A stretch of DNA of 64,000 nt, from the NCBI GenBank assembly GCA_964406945.1, contig CAYOTO010000018.1, forward strand, positions 6,693 through 70,692, read 5' to 3'. The notes beneath the pieces are model-generated. The model had not been told where the DNA came from, did no database searches, and saw only the letters and a list, made by a program, of their open reading frames with translations. Position numbers and translations under genes: made by a program. The DNA comes from UBA2266 sp964406945 (GTDB lineage: Bacteria > Planctomycetota > Phycisphaerae > Sedimentisphaerales > Anaerobacaceae). Below are positions 25,559 through 34,854 of this stretch, piece by piece; the stretch's first letter is position 1; every line of letters starts with the position of its first letter.

Positions 25559-26218
25559 TTTGAGTTCCTTCACTAACGGCCGCCTACGATACCAGACGCA
25601 AACGGCCACTGATTTGGTATAACAATTTTCTCGGCTGAAATGCCGGTTTTTCGCCATTTAAACCGAATATCCGCAATTCGATACCATTCCGACCAGAACC
25701 CATCCCCTCCCTCCAAACCCGACTCTATTCTACCATCTTTGCCCTTCTGGAACAACTAAACACCGCTGCCGAACAGCCCCTCGAACGCCTCAGACGGTCC
25801 GTTTAGTTTCGTTTTTACGCTTGTGATGCTATTCATAATCATCCGCGTGCGCCTAAAAGACATGGAGGCTCAAGTGTCCGCTGATTCGAATTGCGACCGT
25901 TGCGTCTATTTTTCTTGACCAGGTACGTTTTTTGCACGTTTGTCCTGGCCCACAGGAGAACCTCGGGTATGCATAAAACGCCCGCAGCAGCCTCTCAGAC
26001 CCGCAAATTGTTCCCGCATAAGCCCTGCCAACCAACGACGATGCATCTAAGCCGCGCTTGACAACAAAGACGAACATATATAGCCTGCAGCGGTTATTAT
26101 CCATTAAGTGTGCCACGGCCGCGCACCGCTAAGCAAAAAAAAGAGTCCTTCTCCGGGAACCGCTGCTGGATACCGGTATCAGGCTCGATCACGAAACACG
26201 ACAACAGGATGCTCCCGT
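25559..26218 (+). other. Gene-poor stretch with a hairpin, no confident gene
   Basis: About 660 bp without a supported CDS. At 25916-25950 the + strand can fold as GACCAGG, an inner ACGT/ACGT stem and CCTGGCC. TTGACA occurs at about 26058. Many short inverted segments between 25850 and 26100 hint at a structured RNA, but no 6S, tmRNA, SRP or RNase P signature was found. The minus-strand frame at 25853-26116 looks like chance. Confidence 0.3.
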
Positions 26219-26317
26219 ATGGCAATGTTTCTCTTCAGTCCCAGAGAAGTGATGGTGATAGTACTCGTCGCCGCGCTGGTTTTTTACGTCTGGGGCCGCA
26301 AGCACAAAAAAAAATAA
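26219..26317 (+). CDS. Very small single-pass membrane protein, hypothetical
   Basis: 32 residues from the ATG at 26219 (or 30 from the next ATG). One hydrophobic helix, SPREVMVIVLVAALVFYVWG, is followed by RKHKKK. The pattern (Pro-Arg-Glu before the helix, Gly-Arg-Lys after) resembles the N-terminus of TatA/TatE, but the amphipathic helix is missing. AGGAT lies 7-9 nt upstream. The longer frame from 26108 has no sign of coding. The function is unknown. Confidence 0.4.
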   Translation: MAMFLFSPREVMVIVLVAALVFYVWGRKHKKK

Positions 26318-26322
26318 CCCCT

Positions 26323-26760
26323 TTACCATTCCTCCAGACTGCCCGCACCGCGATTCTTCGCTCGCTGTTTCTTCAACTTGCTGCGTTTTTTCTTCTCGTC
26401 AAGCCGTTTTCGTACCGCCCTGTAGGGCTTTTTGGTCTTCTTCCGCGGCTTGGGTCTTTTCAACGCCTCCGCCAGCAGGCTCACCAGCTTATCCACCGCC
26501 GCATCCCGATTCGCCTTCTGTGAACGATGCTTTTGCGAAACCACCCGGACGACGCCCTTCTTGTCGGCCCTGGTCCGCAGTTTGGTCAGTATCCGCCGCT
26601 TCTGCCCGCCCGACAGATTCTCACTTGCTCGCACATCGAAATACACCGCCACCCGGGTATTCGTTTTATTGACATGCTGACCCCCCGGCCCCCCGCTTCG
26701 AGAAACCCGAAACTCCAGCTCCTCCTCCCCAATCGACACGTTTCTGTTGATCTCAATCAT
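26323..26760 (-). CDS. arfB: Alternative ribosome-rescue factor, peptidyl-tRNA hydrolase ArfB
   Basis: 145 residues. The N-terminal domain carries SRSGGPGGQHVNK with the catalytic GGQ at about 26-28, as in class I release factors but without the codon-reading domain. The tail is long and extremely basic (RPKPRKKTKKPY to KKKRSKLKKQRAKNR), which in ArfB inserts into the empty mRNA channel. It frees ribosomes stalled on non-stop messages. The start at 26760 matches family N-termini (MIEINRNVSI); it lies 19 nt after the stop of the upstream gene. Confidence 0.92.
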   Translation of the reverse strand: MIEINRNVSIGEEELEFRVSRSGGPGGQHVNKTNTRVAVYFDVRASENLSGGQKRRILTKLRTRADKKGVVRVVSQKHRSQKANRDAAVDKLVSLLAEALKRPKPRKKTKKPYRAVRKRLDEKKKRSKLKKQRAKNRGAGSLEEW

Positions 26761-26779
26761 GTTAGTCCGCAAGCCGTAT

Positions 26780-28651
26780 TCACCCGCCAAACAATGCATT
26801 TATGGTGTCGTCTGATATTGCCAACTCGAACTCGCGCTGCGCATCCTCTTCTCCGCCCACTCTGTAGGCAACAGAATCATAATTCCGGTAATCTTTGGTT
26901 ACTCTGAATAGTCCGCGACTATGAGCGTGGACCTTGAATCTCACGGTTCCGTCTATACTCGTCGTTCGCGTCCAGCCCGGCCCCTGAGAATCGACCACCG
27001 GTATTCCTTCTATCCCCAGCCCGTCCTTGTTGACAACTCTGACCACAACCGGCACCAATTTGAAGATCTCCCAGTTGCCCAAATCAAGTGATTGACCCTG
27101 CTTCAGATTGATCCTTTGGGGGATGGTGAACGGCGTCCAGTCTTCCTCTCTACCGAACGATGGCCGCAACTCGAGCTGAAGGTTCACGCCAGCCGGAACG
27201 TGGATACTGTACCGTTCGCCAGGACACATTGGCCCCCTGTAGAGCAATTCGCGGGCGCTTTCATAAGACCGCAGCGTCCGTCTCCTTTGGTGTTGCTGCC
27301 CTCCTGCCTTCGACGCGACTTCGGTTTCGTGAGTAGTCAGCTCGGCTTTGCCAGACGAAAACCCGGATATTCGGCGGCCGATCGCCCAAACTGGATTTTC
27401 GTTCGGATCAAGGACCCAGTAAGGTTTAACCCATACGTTTTCCGCTGCGGTGAACCCAACACTGACCTTTGCTGCCGGAAAAAGGAGAAACGGATCCATT
27501 TCCACCTCGTCCTCCGAACTCGATTTGATAAACTCGGTCCGTTGCATAGCGGCGATGTAGCCTTCTTCTGCTACCACGAGATAGACTTTTCTATCTTCCC
27601 TGGCCACCGTTAGCTCGAAATACCCGTCGCTGTCTGTACGGGTTGCGGCGCAAGCCGGAAACGTACCTGCCAAAGAAGCCATTGCGAGCTCGGCGCCGCC
27701 GACATTCGGCACTGCTTCATATATCCATTTCCTGCCGGCCGAGGGACCGCTGGATGGGCAAAGCCTTGAATATGCTTTTCTAGCAATTTCGCCGTCAAAT
27801 TCGAAATGCTCCGGTAAAGCATGTATCAGGTCCCACTGGTACTCACCCATATCAACAAAACCCCTGCCCGTGAGCATGAAACTCCTTCCAGCCGCCACAA
27901 TGGTCCCAGCCATCGGTTCACCGGTCACCCCATCGAGGACGCGACCCTTATAGACCGTGTTTGCCGGCTTCTCGGAAGGTTGACTTCTGAAAACAAGTCG
28001 CCTTGGACTTTCGGGTGTAACTTCCATCGGCTCAAAACCATACGTGTCATCTGAGTCATCAACTTTGTAGGTTCCCAGAGGCAGCATTCGACCCGCATCT
28101 GCCGCGCTGCAGACTACTAATAACGTCCTCTTGCCGGGCCGGCTGACGAATACTCTGAATGTCGCGGGCTCGCCCCTGAACATGAGCGGCCCATCCGCGT
28201 CCTCGAATGCGAATGTATGAAAATATCCCTTGGTGGAGAGCACAATCCTTGCTTCTTCGGAAATGCTTACCGAAAAGGTGTCTGACGCCAGTCCGTAGTC
28301 CCGCGGAGGTTCGATCCAGAGTCCGTACGAACTCCCCAGCGGCACCAGGCCGTCCAAGTCATCTCCGTAAGGGGCTATATACTCCGGATATAAACAGAAG
28401 TAACCTCTCTCGTCCGTCTTTGTAGCTCCCGCGACATACAGGCGTTTGTTATTCGGAAGGAACACCATCTTACATTCTACACGCACGTCCGGAAGCGGCG
28501 TGCCGTCCGAATCCACAATATAGCCGCAGGCAGACCGTTCGGCAATCAGTTCCGGCGAAACATCGGCCACCTGTTCCGAAACCTGCATACCGGCGTAGGA
28601 TGCCAGCAAGAATCCTACAGTTGCTTTGAGAAATCCCGACATAAAGCTCAT
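26780..28651 (-). CDS. Exported carboxypeptidase-regulatory-like domain protein
   Basis: About 623 residues from ATG 28651, which has AGGGAG 6 nt upstream. The hydrophobic N-terminus (MSFMSGFLKATVGFLLASYAG) suggests export or anchoring. Several CarboxypepD_reg-like beta-sandwich repeats follow: CGYIVDSDGTPLPDVRVEC with TDERGYFCLYP; YKGRVLDGVTGEPMAGTIV with TDSDGYFELTV; and VVRVVNKDGLGIEGIPV with SIDGTVRFKVH. No enzyme domain is seen. Such proteins are usually surface or adhesion components. It is followed by arfB in the same direction. Confidence 0.65.
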   Translation of the reverse strand: MSFMSGFLKATVGFLLASYAGMQVSEQVADVSPELIAERSACGYIVDSDGTPLPDVRVECKMVFLPNNKRLYVAGATKTDERGYFCLYPEYIAPYGDDLDGLVPLGSSYGLWIEPPRDYGLASDTFSVSISEEARIVLSTKGYFHTFAFEDADGPLMFRGEPATFRVFVSRPGKRTLLVVCSAADAGRMLPLGTYKVDDSDDTYGFEPMEVTPESPRRLVFRSQPSEKPANTVYKGRVLDGVTGEPMAGTIVAAGRSFMLTGRGFVDMGEYQWDLIHALPEHFEFDGEIARKAYSRLCPSSGPSAGRKWIYEAVPNVGGAELAMASLAGTFPACAATRTDSDGYFELTVAREDRKVYLVVAEEGYIAAMQRTEFIKSSSEDEVEMDPFLLFPAAKVSVGFTAAENVWVKPYWVLDPNENPVWAIGRRISGFSSGKAELTTHETEVASKAGGQQHQRRRTLRSYESARELLYRGPMCPGERYSIHVPAGVNLQLELRPSFGREEDWTPFTIPQRINLKQGQSLDLGNWEIFKLVPVVVRVVNKDGLGIEGIPVVDSQGPGWTRTTSIDGTVRFKVHAHSRGLFRVTKDYRNYDSVAYRVGGEEDAQREFELAISDDTINALFGG

Positions 28652-28842
28652 AGCGGCTCCCTTCCAATTCAGAATCACTGGTCAACCATGACGAGGGATG
28701 CAGGGCCGCTGCTCCGGTGGCTTCTGCATCTGCGCACGGCAGTTTTACGTGTGCATATCACACCACCATATCACTGTGCGGGACGGGGTCAAGCCAAAAT
28801 GCAGACATTCGGATTGTGCCTCACTACTCGTATTTAGCCAGG

Positions 28843-28864
28843 AAAGTGCCCTCTACGGCACTTT
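28843..28864 (-). terminator. Terminator-like hairpin at the end of pheS
   Basis: AAAGTGCC and GGCACTTT (8 bp, 6-nt loop) form a hairpin that starts within the pheS stop codon region. There is only a short T stretch at the end of the stem, so termination is plausible but not certain. It would close the thrS operon. Confidence 0.5.
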
Positions 28865-29852
28865 AAAACTGACTCAAAAACCGCAAGTCGTTTTCGTAGA
28901 GCAGGCGTATGTCGGTGATGCCGTACTTGCGCATGGCCAGACGTTCGATCCCGAACCCGAACGCCCATCCGGTGTACTTTTCGCTGTCAATCCCGACCGC
29001 GTCGAACACATTCGGGTCGACCATACCGCAGCCGCCCATTTCCACCCAGCTTTCGTTGCCGCTCTTGTCTACCAGCAGCAGATCGACCTCCGCACTGGGC
29101 TCGGTGAACGGGAAGAAACTCGGTCGAAAACGCCACCGCGTCTCCGGCCCGAAAAGAGCATGAATGAACTGCTCTATGGTCGTCTTCAGATCGACCATGC
29201 TCACGTCTTCGTCAACCACCAGTGCCTCCAACTGGTGGAACATGTACATATGCGTCGCATCCACCGTATCCGGCCTGTACACGCGTCCCGGCGCCACTAT
29301 ACGGATCGGCGGTTTCTTGTTCTCCATGACCCTGATCTGAATCGTCGAGGTCTGGCTCCGCAACAGCGTTTTGTCGTCGATGTAGAAGTTGTCGATGGGA
29401 TCGCGAGCCGGATGCTCGGCAGGGATGTTCAGTGCGATGAAGTTATGCCATTCGTCCTCAACCTCGGGCCCGTAAGCCACCGAAAACCCCATTCGACCGA
29501 AGATCTCTAGAAGCTCGTTCAGCGTTTGCGTGATGACATGGGCCTTGCCTATCTGTGCCCGCCTGCCCGGCAGGGTGATATCCACGAGTTTGGTTTTGCC
29601 GCTCTTTGCGGTTCCCAGCGACTGCTTCAATTCCTCAAACGCGGCCGTAACTTCTTTCTTGATGCTGTTGGCCAGTTGACCGGCTTTGGGCTTCTCTTCG
29701 CGCGGAAACTTGCCTATCTGGCTCAGCATCTGCGTAACCCTGCCTTTGCGGCTCAGATACTTGATTCTCCATTGCTCCAGAGAATCCGAATCCCCTACCT
29801 GTTTGAGGTCCTCGAGAGCCTCTTTGCCGGTCTTTTTGAATTCTTCGAGCAT
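28863..29852 (-). CDS. pheS: Phenylalanyl-tRNA synthetase alpha subunit
   Basis: 329 residues. An N-terminal coiled-coil (about 1-85) leads to the class II catalytic core, with GFSVAYGPEVEDEWHNF, the motif 2 region RVYRPDTVDATHMYMFHQLE and the motif 3 block WAFGFGIERLAMRKYGI near the C-terminus. It charges tRNA-Phe as alpha2beta2 with PheT, which is not adjacent (a different protein follows). The start MLEEFKKTGKEAL at 29852 fits the family better than the upstream ATG at 29894. Confidence 0.94.
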   Translation of the reverse strand: MLEEFKKTGKEALEDLKQVGDSDSLEQWRIKYLSRKGRVTQMLSQIGKFPREEKPKAGQLANSIKKEVTAAFEELKQSLGTAKSGKTKLVDITLPGRRAQIGKAHVITQTLNELLEIFGRMGFSVAYGPEVEDEWHNFIALNIPAEHPARDPIDNFYIDDKTLLRSQTSTIQIRVMENKKPPIRIVAPGRVYRPDTVDATHMYMFHQLEALVVDEDVSMVDLKTTIEQFIHALFGPETRWRFRPSFFPFTEPSAEVDLLLVDKSGNESWVEMGGCGMVDPNVFDAVGIDSEKYTGWAFGFGIERLAMRKYGITDIRLLYENDLRFLSQF

Positions 29853-29992
29853 CACAGCCCCAAATCGAGTTCGTATAGGCCCGGATAAGCACAAATCGCC
29901 GCAATTGCGGAAAAACCGTCGATGTCGGTCGAATACGGGCTGACACCTCCGCGGTTACGCCGCAATATCAGCCGCTGCTGCGTGGATCAGGT

Positions 29993-30346
29993 CTAGAGCG
30001 CAGCCTTGGCCGCCTCGACGATCTTGTCGAAGCCTTCCGGATCGGCCACGGCGATTTCGCTGAGCATCTTCCGATTAAGCCCGATATTGGCCTTCTTGAT
30101 GCCGCAGACGAATTCACTGTAACGGATTCCACGCTCCCTGCAGGCGGCATTCAGACGTACAATCCACATGCGTCTGAACTCGCGTTTACGTCGCCTGCGG
30201 TCTACTCTTGCGTTAACCTGTGAACGAACCGCGGCCTCTTTGGCCAGGCGCAAAAGTTTACCGGGAGAACCTCTATGGCCCTTGACTACCTTGAAAACTC
30301 TCTTCTTGGCCTGGCGCCGCGCAGCGCCTTTTCTTGCTCTTGGCAT
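29993..30346 (-). CDS. rplT: 50S ribosomal protein L20
   Basis: 117 residues, basic, beginning MPRARKGAARRQAKKRVFKV, the standard L20 start, with RRRKREFRRMWI and YSEFVCGIKKANIGLNRKMLSE further on. L20 nucleates early 50S assembly and in other bacteria represses this operon by binding its own mRNA. It lies between rpmI and pheS in the classic order. Confidence 0.97.
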   Translation of the reverse strand: MPRARKGAARRQAKKRVFKVVKGHRGSPGKLLRLAKEAAVRSQVNARVDRRRRKREFRRMWIVRLNAACRERGIRYSEFVCGIKKANIGLNRKMLSEIAVADPEGFDKIVEAAKAAL

Positions 30347-30434
30347 ATCAGCTTTCCTTTAAGATGTGGTCATTCCAAAAGCCTGCTGGCGGCAGCTGAA
30401 AGGTGGCCGAGAAGCAGGCAGATTAGTTACCCGA

Positions 30435-30629
30435 CTACTTGGCGAGCTTTACTTTCACCGTGTGAAGGATGGTTTCATTGACCAGCCCCGGCTGCGAGAT
30501 GCGCCTGCGGCGCTTCGATGTCTTGCTGCTCATGAGATGCCCGCCTCCGGCGCGATGTCGTTTGACTTTGCCCCTGGCGGTGAGTTTCACACGCTTGCTC
30601 AACCCTTTGTGGCTCTTCTGTTTAGGCAT
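30435..30629 (-). CDS. rpmI: 50S ribosomal protein L35
   Basis: 64 residues: MPKQKSHKGLSKRVKLTARGKVKRHRAGG, typical L35. It follows infC after a 233-bp gap that could hold the regulatory site of the operon, although no pseudoknot was resolved by eye. rplT follows after 88 bp. Confidence 0.97.
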   Translation of the reverse strand: MPKQKSHKGLSKRVKLTARGKVKRHRAGGGHLMSSKTSKRRRRISQPGLVNETILHTVKVKLAK

Positions 30630-30862
30630 TGCTTTGATCCCTGCTCAAGCGGAATTAAAGGTCTCTGTAGACGTAAAAACCCACATATTACGCTAAACCG
30701 CAGCCGCAGTCAATTGTTTGGCCGCTATTTTGCGCAAAAATTGCGAAAAAAAGCCCCCTCTGCCCCCATTCTGAAGTCTAACAGGCCAATCAGATCCATA
30801 AGCACAAATGCAATGCCGGGTCCTGGGCTGCGTGGTATCGCCGCAGAAGAAGAGAGCGAACG

Positions 30863-31375
30863 CTATCTCGGAACAACCATCAGCGTCATTCGACGCCCCG
30901 CCATTTTCGCCGGGCGTTCAACCTTCGCCATTTCAGACAAAGACTCGGTTACTTCCTGCAGCAGACCATAACCCCGGTCCCGGTGAAGCATCTGGCGGCC
31001 CCGGAAGAACACCGTAAACTGAACCTTGTGCCCTTTTTCCAGAAATTCCCTGGCGTGTTTGAGCTTTATGTCCAGATCGTGCGTGTCCGTCTCAGGCCGC
31101 AAGCGGATTTCCTTCAGGCTCTGGGTTCCATGATGCTTCTTATTGGCTTCTCGCTGTTTGCGCTTCTGCTGGTAGAGCCATTTGCCGTAATCCATTATGC
31201 GGCATACCGGTGGATCGCTCGTAGGCGCTACCTCCACCAGGTCCAGACCGACCTCACGGGCCCTGTCAAGTGCGTGAAATTTGTCGACTATCCCCGCCTG
31301 ATTGTTTTCTTCGTCAATCAGCCTGATCTGTTCAGCCTTGATTCCCCCATTTACTCTTAGCCTTCTTTTGCTAAT
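30863..31375 (-). CDS. infC: Translation initiation factor IF-3 (AUU start)
   Basis: 170 residues when read from ATT at 31373-31375: (M)SKRRLRVNGGIKAEQIRLID, the normal IF-3 N-domain, with IMDYGKWLYQQKRKQREANKK as the linker and the C-domain ending MTLMVVPR. AGGTGG lies 6 nt before the ATT. No ATG exists upstream, and a GTG at 31237 would delete a third of the protein. AUU starts are the known autoregulatory feature of infC, because IF-3 discriminates against them. It follows thrS by 47 bp. Confidence 0.93.
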   Translation of the reverse strand: MSKRRLRVNGGIKAEQIRLIDEENNQAGIVDKFHALDRAREVGLDLVEVAPTSDPPVCRIMDYGKWLYQQKRKQREANKKHHGTQSLKEIRLRPETDTHDLDIKLKHAREFLEKGHKVQFTVFFRGRQMLHRDRGYGLLQEVTESLSEMAKVERPAKMAGRRMTLMVVPR

Positions 31376-31422
31376 CGTGTACCACCTTACCTTTCTTTAC
31401 AAAGTAGTGCGACAGGCTCAAA

Positions 31423-33342
31423 TCAGCCCACCGCCAATTCAATTCGCCTTTCGGCTATCACATCTTTAACTGCATCGACAAACTCGTCGACGCTGATGGT
31501 AACTTTCTTATCGACACCCCGGGCCCGGACATTAACACTGCCCGATTCGGCCTCCTTGGGACCGACAACCAACATATACGGCAGCTTCTCGCCGTGCCCT
31601 TTAGCTATTTTGGCTCCGATCTTCTCGCCCGACAAATCGCATTGAGCCCGAAAGCCCGCCTGGTGCAGCCTGGCCAGCACTTCGCCGGCATACCCGTTGC
31701 TCTTATCGCTGATCGGCAGCACTCTGACCTGCTCCGGGCTGAGCCACACCGGCATATTGCCGCCGTAGTGCTCAATCAATATCCCGATAAACCTCTCGAA
31801 CGAGCCCAGAACCGCCCTGTGTATCATCACGGGCGTCTTTTCGGTATTATCCCTGTCCGTGTAGGTCAGTTCGAATCGCTGGGGCATTGAGAAGTCGAGC
31901 TGAATCGTACCCAACTGCCACGACCGCTTCAGGCAATCACGGATGTGAAAGTCAATCTTTGGCCCGTAGAACGCTCCGTCTCCGGCGTTGATCTGATAGT
32001 TTATTTGCTTGTGCTTGAGCGCCTGCTCCAGTGCCCCCGTGGCCGTTTCCCATATCTCATCCGAGCCGATGTGCTTCTCCGGCTTGGTCGACAACTCGAT
32101 ATGGAAGTCCTCGAAGCCGAATGTCCGGTACAATTCGAACGTCAGGTTAATTACCCCGACTACTTCCGACTCGATCTGCTCCGGAGTGCAGAATATGTGA
32201 GCGTCATCCTGAGTAAACTGCCTTACCCGGAATAATCCGTGCATCACGCCGCTGGCCTCGTGGCGATGAACCAGACCCAGCTCCGCAACGCGCAATGGAA
32301 ACTCCCGATACGAATGTTGCCGGGTCTTGTATACCAGGCAGCCGCCGGGGCAGTTCATGGGCTTTATCGCGTAGTCGGAGTCGTCGACACACGTAAAATA
32401 CATGTTTTCCTTATAATTATCCCAGTGCCCGCTTCGATGCCACAGTTCCTCGTTGAGAATAATGGGCGTGCGAATTTCTTCATAACCGTACCTGCGGTGC
32501 ACATCCCGCCAGAATTTCACGATCTCGTTCCAGATCGTCATGCCCTTGGGGTGCATGAACGCAAATCCAGGCCCGGCCTCATTAAAGCTGAATAGATCCA
32601 GTTGCTTGCCGATTACCCGATGATCCCGTTTTTTCGCCTCTTCGAGGCGTTGAAGATGGTCCCTGAGCTTTTTCTTCGTAGGCCAGGCGGTTCCATAGAC
32701 CCGCTGCAGCATCTTCTGCGTGGCGTCTCCATGCCAGTAAGCACCGGCCACAGACATCACCTTGAACGCCCCCACTTTGCCCGTAGTGGGCACGTGTGGT
32801 CCGCGGCACAGGTCCTCGAACCCGTCGCCGTGAGAGTAGAAGCTGATCGAATCGCCTTCGGCCCGCTCTATATTGTCTGTCTTGTACTTATCGCCGGCAA
32901 CTTTCTCCAGGGCCTCGCTGCGCGACAACTCCTTGCGCACAAAAGGCTTATCCGCTGCAACGATTTCCGCCATCCGCTCCTCTATACGGCCGAAATCATC
33001 CGGGGTGATGGGTTCATCAAGGTCGACATCGTAGTAAAAACCGTCCTCGACCGCCGGACCGTAGACGAGTTTGGTTTCGGGCCAGATACTGACAATCGCC
33101 TCGGCCATGACGTGTGCGCAACTGTGGCGTATTATATCGAGCCCCTGCTCGCTCTTGGCTGTTATTATCTCGACCTCCGCGTCGCCCTCGATCCGGGAAG
33201 ACAGGTCCACCAATTCCCCGTTGACTTTGGCCGCAAGGGCGGCTTTGGCCAGGCCCGGTCCTATCTGCTTGGCCAGTTCCCGTACCGTTGAACCCTCGCT
33301 GATTTCCAATATGCTGCCGTCGGGCAGAGTAACTTTCGCCAT
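31423..33342 (-). CDS. thrS: Threonyl-tRNA synthetase
   Basis: 639 residues with all domains: TGS (about 1-62), the editing domain with HSCAH and later HxxxC-type zinc residues, the class II core with MNCPGGCLVYKTRQHSYREFPLRVAELGLVHRHEASG (about 335-370) and the C-terminal anticodon domain. It attaches Thr to tRNA-Thr and clears mischarged Ser. It is the first gene of the thrS-infC-rpmI-rplT-pheS operon and has a strong promoter. Confidence 0.97.
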   Translation of the reverse strand: MAKVTLPDGSILEISEGSTVRELAKQIGPGLAKAALAAKVNGELVDLSSRIEGDAEVEIITAKSEQGLDIIRHSCAHVMAEAIVSIWPETKLVYGPAVEDGFYYDVDLDEPITPDDFGRIEERMAEIVAADKPFVRKELSRSEALEKVAGDKYKTDNIERAEGDSISFYSHGDGFEDLCRGPHVPTTGKVGAFKVMSVAGAYWHGDATQKMLQRVYGTAWPTKKKLRDHLQRLEEAKKRDHRVIGKQLDLFSFNEAGPGFAFMHPKGMTIWNEIVKFWRDVHRRYGYEEIRTPIILNEELWHRSGHWDNYKENMYFTCVDDSDYAIKPMNCPGGCLVYKTRQHSYREFPLRVAELGLVHRHEASGVMHGLFRVRQFTQDDAHIFCTPEQIESEVVGVINLTFELYRTFGFEDFHIELSTKPEKHIGSDEIWETATGALEQALKHKQINYQINAGDGAFYGPKIDFHIRDCLKRSWQLGTIQLDFSMPQRFELTYTDRDNTEKTPVMIHRAVLGSFERFIGILIEHYGGNMPVWLSPEQVRVLPISDKSNGYAGEVLARLHQAGFRAQCDLSGEKIGAKIAKGHGEKLPYMLVVGPKEAESGSVNVRARGVDKKVTISVDEFVDAVKDVIAERRIELAVG

Positions 33343-33379
33343 AAACTCGTCCGGTATTAATAATCTCTGGTATTCTGTA

Positions 33380-33407
33380 ATAATACAGCATCCGGCCCGC
33401 TTGTCAA
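33380..33407 (-). promoter_or_regulatory. Promoter of the thrS-infC-rpmI-rplT-pheS operon
   Basis: On the minus strand a consensus TTGACA (33402-33407), a 16-bp spacer and TATTAT (33380-33385). The leader would be about 30 nt, too short for a T-box. Confidence 0.65.
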
Positions 33408-33632
33408 GCTAATCAGCCGGATCAGGCGGACCCGGGCCTCTTTCTCCGACCGCTACCAGATACGCACTCAAGCCCGCTGAGTTTGACCTCACCGGCACTT
33501 AAGCACGAAGTTTTAGCACCGTCATCGACGCACGTCAAACTAAAACAGTGCTTTTCTGCTTGAATTATCGCTACTTCTCTGTTATAATGCACCGTAGCGC
33601 CATACATGCTAACCTGTAGCGAGGACGGTTGG

Positions 33633-34151
33633 ATGGATGTAAATTTGATTCTCTTCAAGAAAGACGGCTCACAAAAGCCCTTCGAATTGCCGAGCACCAC
33701 AACCGTCATGGGAAGACGTAGCGACTGTGACCTGGTAATACGACTCAAACAGGTCTCTAAACGGCACTGCCAGATTGTTTCCGACAATGGCACCCTGCAC
33801 GTCAGGGATCTGGGATCGAGAAACGGCACATTCCTCAATAACGAGAAAATAGAAGAGAAAGACGCCGAACCGGGAGATTATTTGAGAATCGGTCCGCTTA
33901 CATTTCTGCTGCAGATCGACGGCAAACCCGAGAAAGTGGCCGCCCCGCCGGCACAATCCGACAAGCAGGCCAAAAAAGAAACTCCCGCCGGCGAGGCCGA
34001 AGAAGAAGATTTCCTCGATTTTGACGATCTCGACAAGGAAGACGGCCCAAATCTGGGCGAGGCGAACCTCGACGAGGCCCTCGACGACGAATTCGCCGAT
34101 CTTGATGATAATTCCGACGATTCCTTTCTCGGCGAACTCGAAGAACTCTGA
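33633..34151 (+). CDS. FHA-domain protein with acidic tail
   Basis: 172 residues from ATG 33633 (GAGG upstream). The FHA domain spans about 1-90 and has the phosphothreonine-binding motifs MGRRSDCDLVI, SKRHCQI and LGSRNGTFLNN. The rest is a disordered, strongly acidic tail rich in Asp and Leu (FLDFDDLDKED to DSFLGELEEL). FHA proteins bind phosphothreonine partners in kinase signalling. No kinase gene is next to it. It stands divergent from thrS. Confidence 0.85.
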   Translation: MDVNLILFKKDGSQKPFELPSTTTVMGRRSDCDLVIRLKQVSKRHCQIVSDNGTLHVRDLGSRNGTFLNNEKIEEKDAEPGDYLRIGPLTFLLQIDGKPEKVAAPPAQSDKQAKKETPAGEAEEEDFLDFDDLDKEDGPNLGEANLDEALDDEFADLDDNSDDSFLGELEEL

Positions 34152-34230
34152 TTTCGCCCTGCACGGCCGGCAAAGAATAGCCTACCGGGCAATAGCCTCG
34201 TAGCCTGCCACCCACCATCTGCATGTTAGC

Positions 34231-34467
34231 TCACGCGATTCCGCAGCAGCCCCCGCCGCCGCACATCCCTCCAGCTTCCGGGCCCGAAGGGCATGCCTCG
34301 CAGGCGGCTGATGTAGCTCTGCTTTTTCCGACAGCGAAACCGCTCAACAACTTCTCAGTCCGGCCGCTGCCGCACTTCTCGCACGTTGGGTTGCTTTTCC
34401 CGGCTGCCTTATGCAACACTTCCATTACATGCCCGCATTCAAGGCATCTGTATTCGAAAATCGGCAT
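34231..34467 (-). CDS. FmdB-family zinc-ribbon protein
   Basis: 78 residues beginning MPIFEYRCLECGHVMEVL. The two zinc knuckles are CLECG and CEKCGS, followed by KLLSGFAV, all standard for FmdB putative regulators. The tail has further cysteines and ends GGCCGIA. AGGAG stands before the ATG. Family function is uncertain (formamidase regulator by name only). Confidence 0.88.
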   Translation of the reverse strand: MPIFEYRCLECGHVMEVLHKAAGKSNPTCEKCGSGRTEKLLSGFAVGKSRATSAACEACPSGPEAGGMCGGGGCCGIA

Positions 34468-34571
34468 TTACCGTACTCCTCAAGGATTACTCAAAAACTG
34501 ACTGCACTTACGAGCCTGAAAACCGGATTGTTCCAGGCTGAATTTGGTTATTTTGAGGCTGCCGAACATAC

Positions 34572-34600
34572 AGAATAGCCGCACAGCCGCCGATTGTCAA
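34572..34600 (-). promoter_or_regulatory. Promoter of the FmdB-type gene
   Basis: On the minus strand TTGACA (34595-34600), a 17-bp spacer and TATTCT (34572-34577), about 105 bp before the start codon. Confidence 0.5.
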
Positions 34601-34765
34601 CGTAAGGATGCCGCCCGGTCGATACACTTAATTATGCGCAAAGAGAGAAAAGGCCAGTGTGTCTGGAACGGCGCGGATTATTGCCGGTCGCAATAGCCGC
34701 CTGCACAGGCAGATACGCCGGCCGGAAAAGCCGATTATAAACATTGGCGGAAATGTAAAATTAGC

Positions 34766-34794
34766 TTGACAACCGATGTCTCCTAAACTATTTA
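34766..34794 (+). promoter_or_regulatory. Promoter of the rpmF-plsX-fab operon
   Basis: TTGACA (34766-34771), a 17-bp spacer and TATTTA (34789-34794), about 60 bp upstream of rpmF. The interval 34468-34854 holds this promoter and the divergent FmdB promoter and no gene. Confidence 0.6.
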
Positions 34795-34854
34795 ATCATA
34801 TTTTCGCATTTTTTACCCATAGAAGCAAACTAATCTGTCTGGAGTGTTCTCAGA

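Noticed and set aside
25853..26116. 87-residue minus-strand frame and a possible tmRNA, 6S or RNase P gene
   Set aside because: No domain in the frame; the conserved sequence blocks of those RNAs were not found.
30630..30862. L20-type leader pseudoknot between infC and rpmI
   Set aside because: The gap is suitable in size, but no convincing pseudoknot could be drawn by eye.
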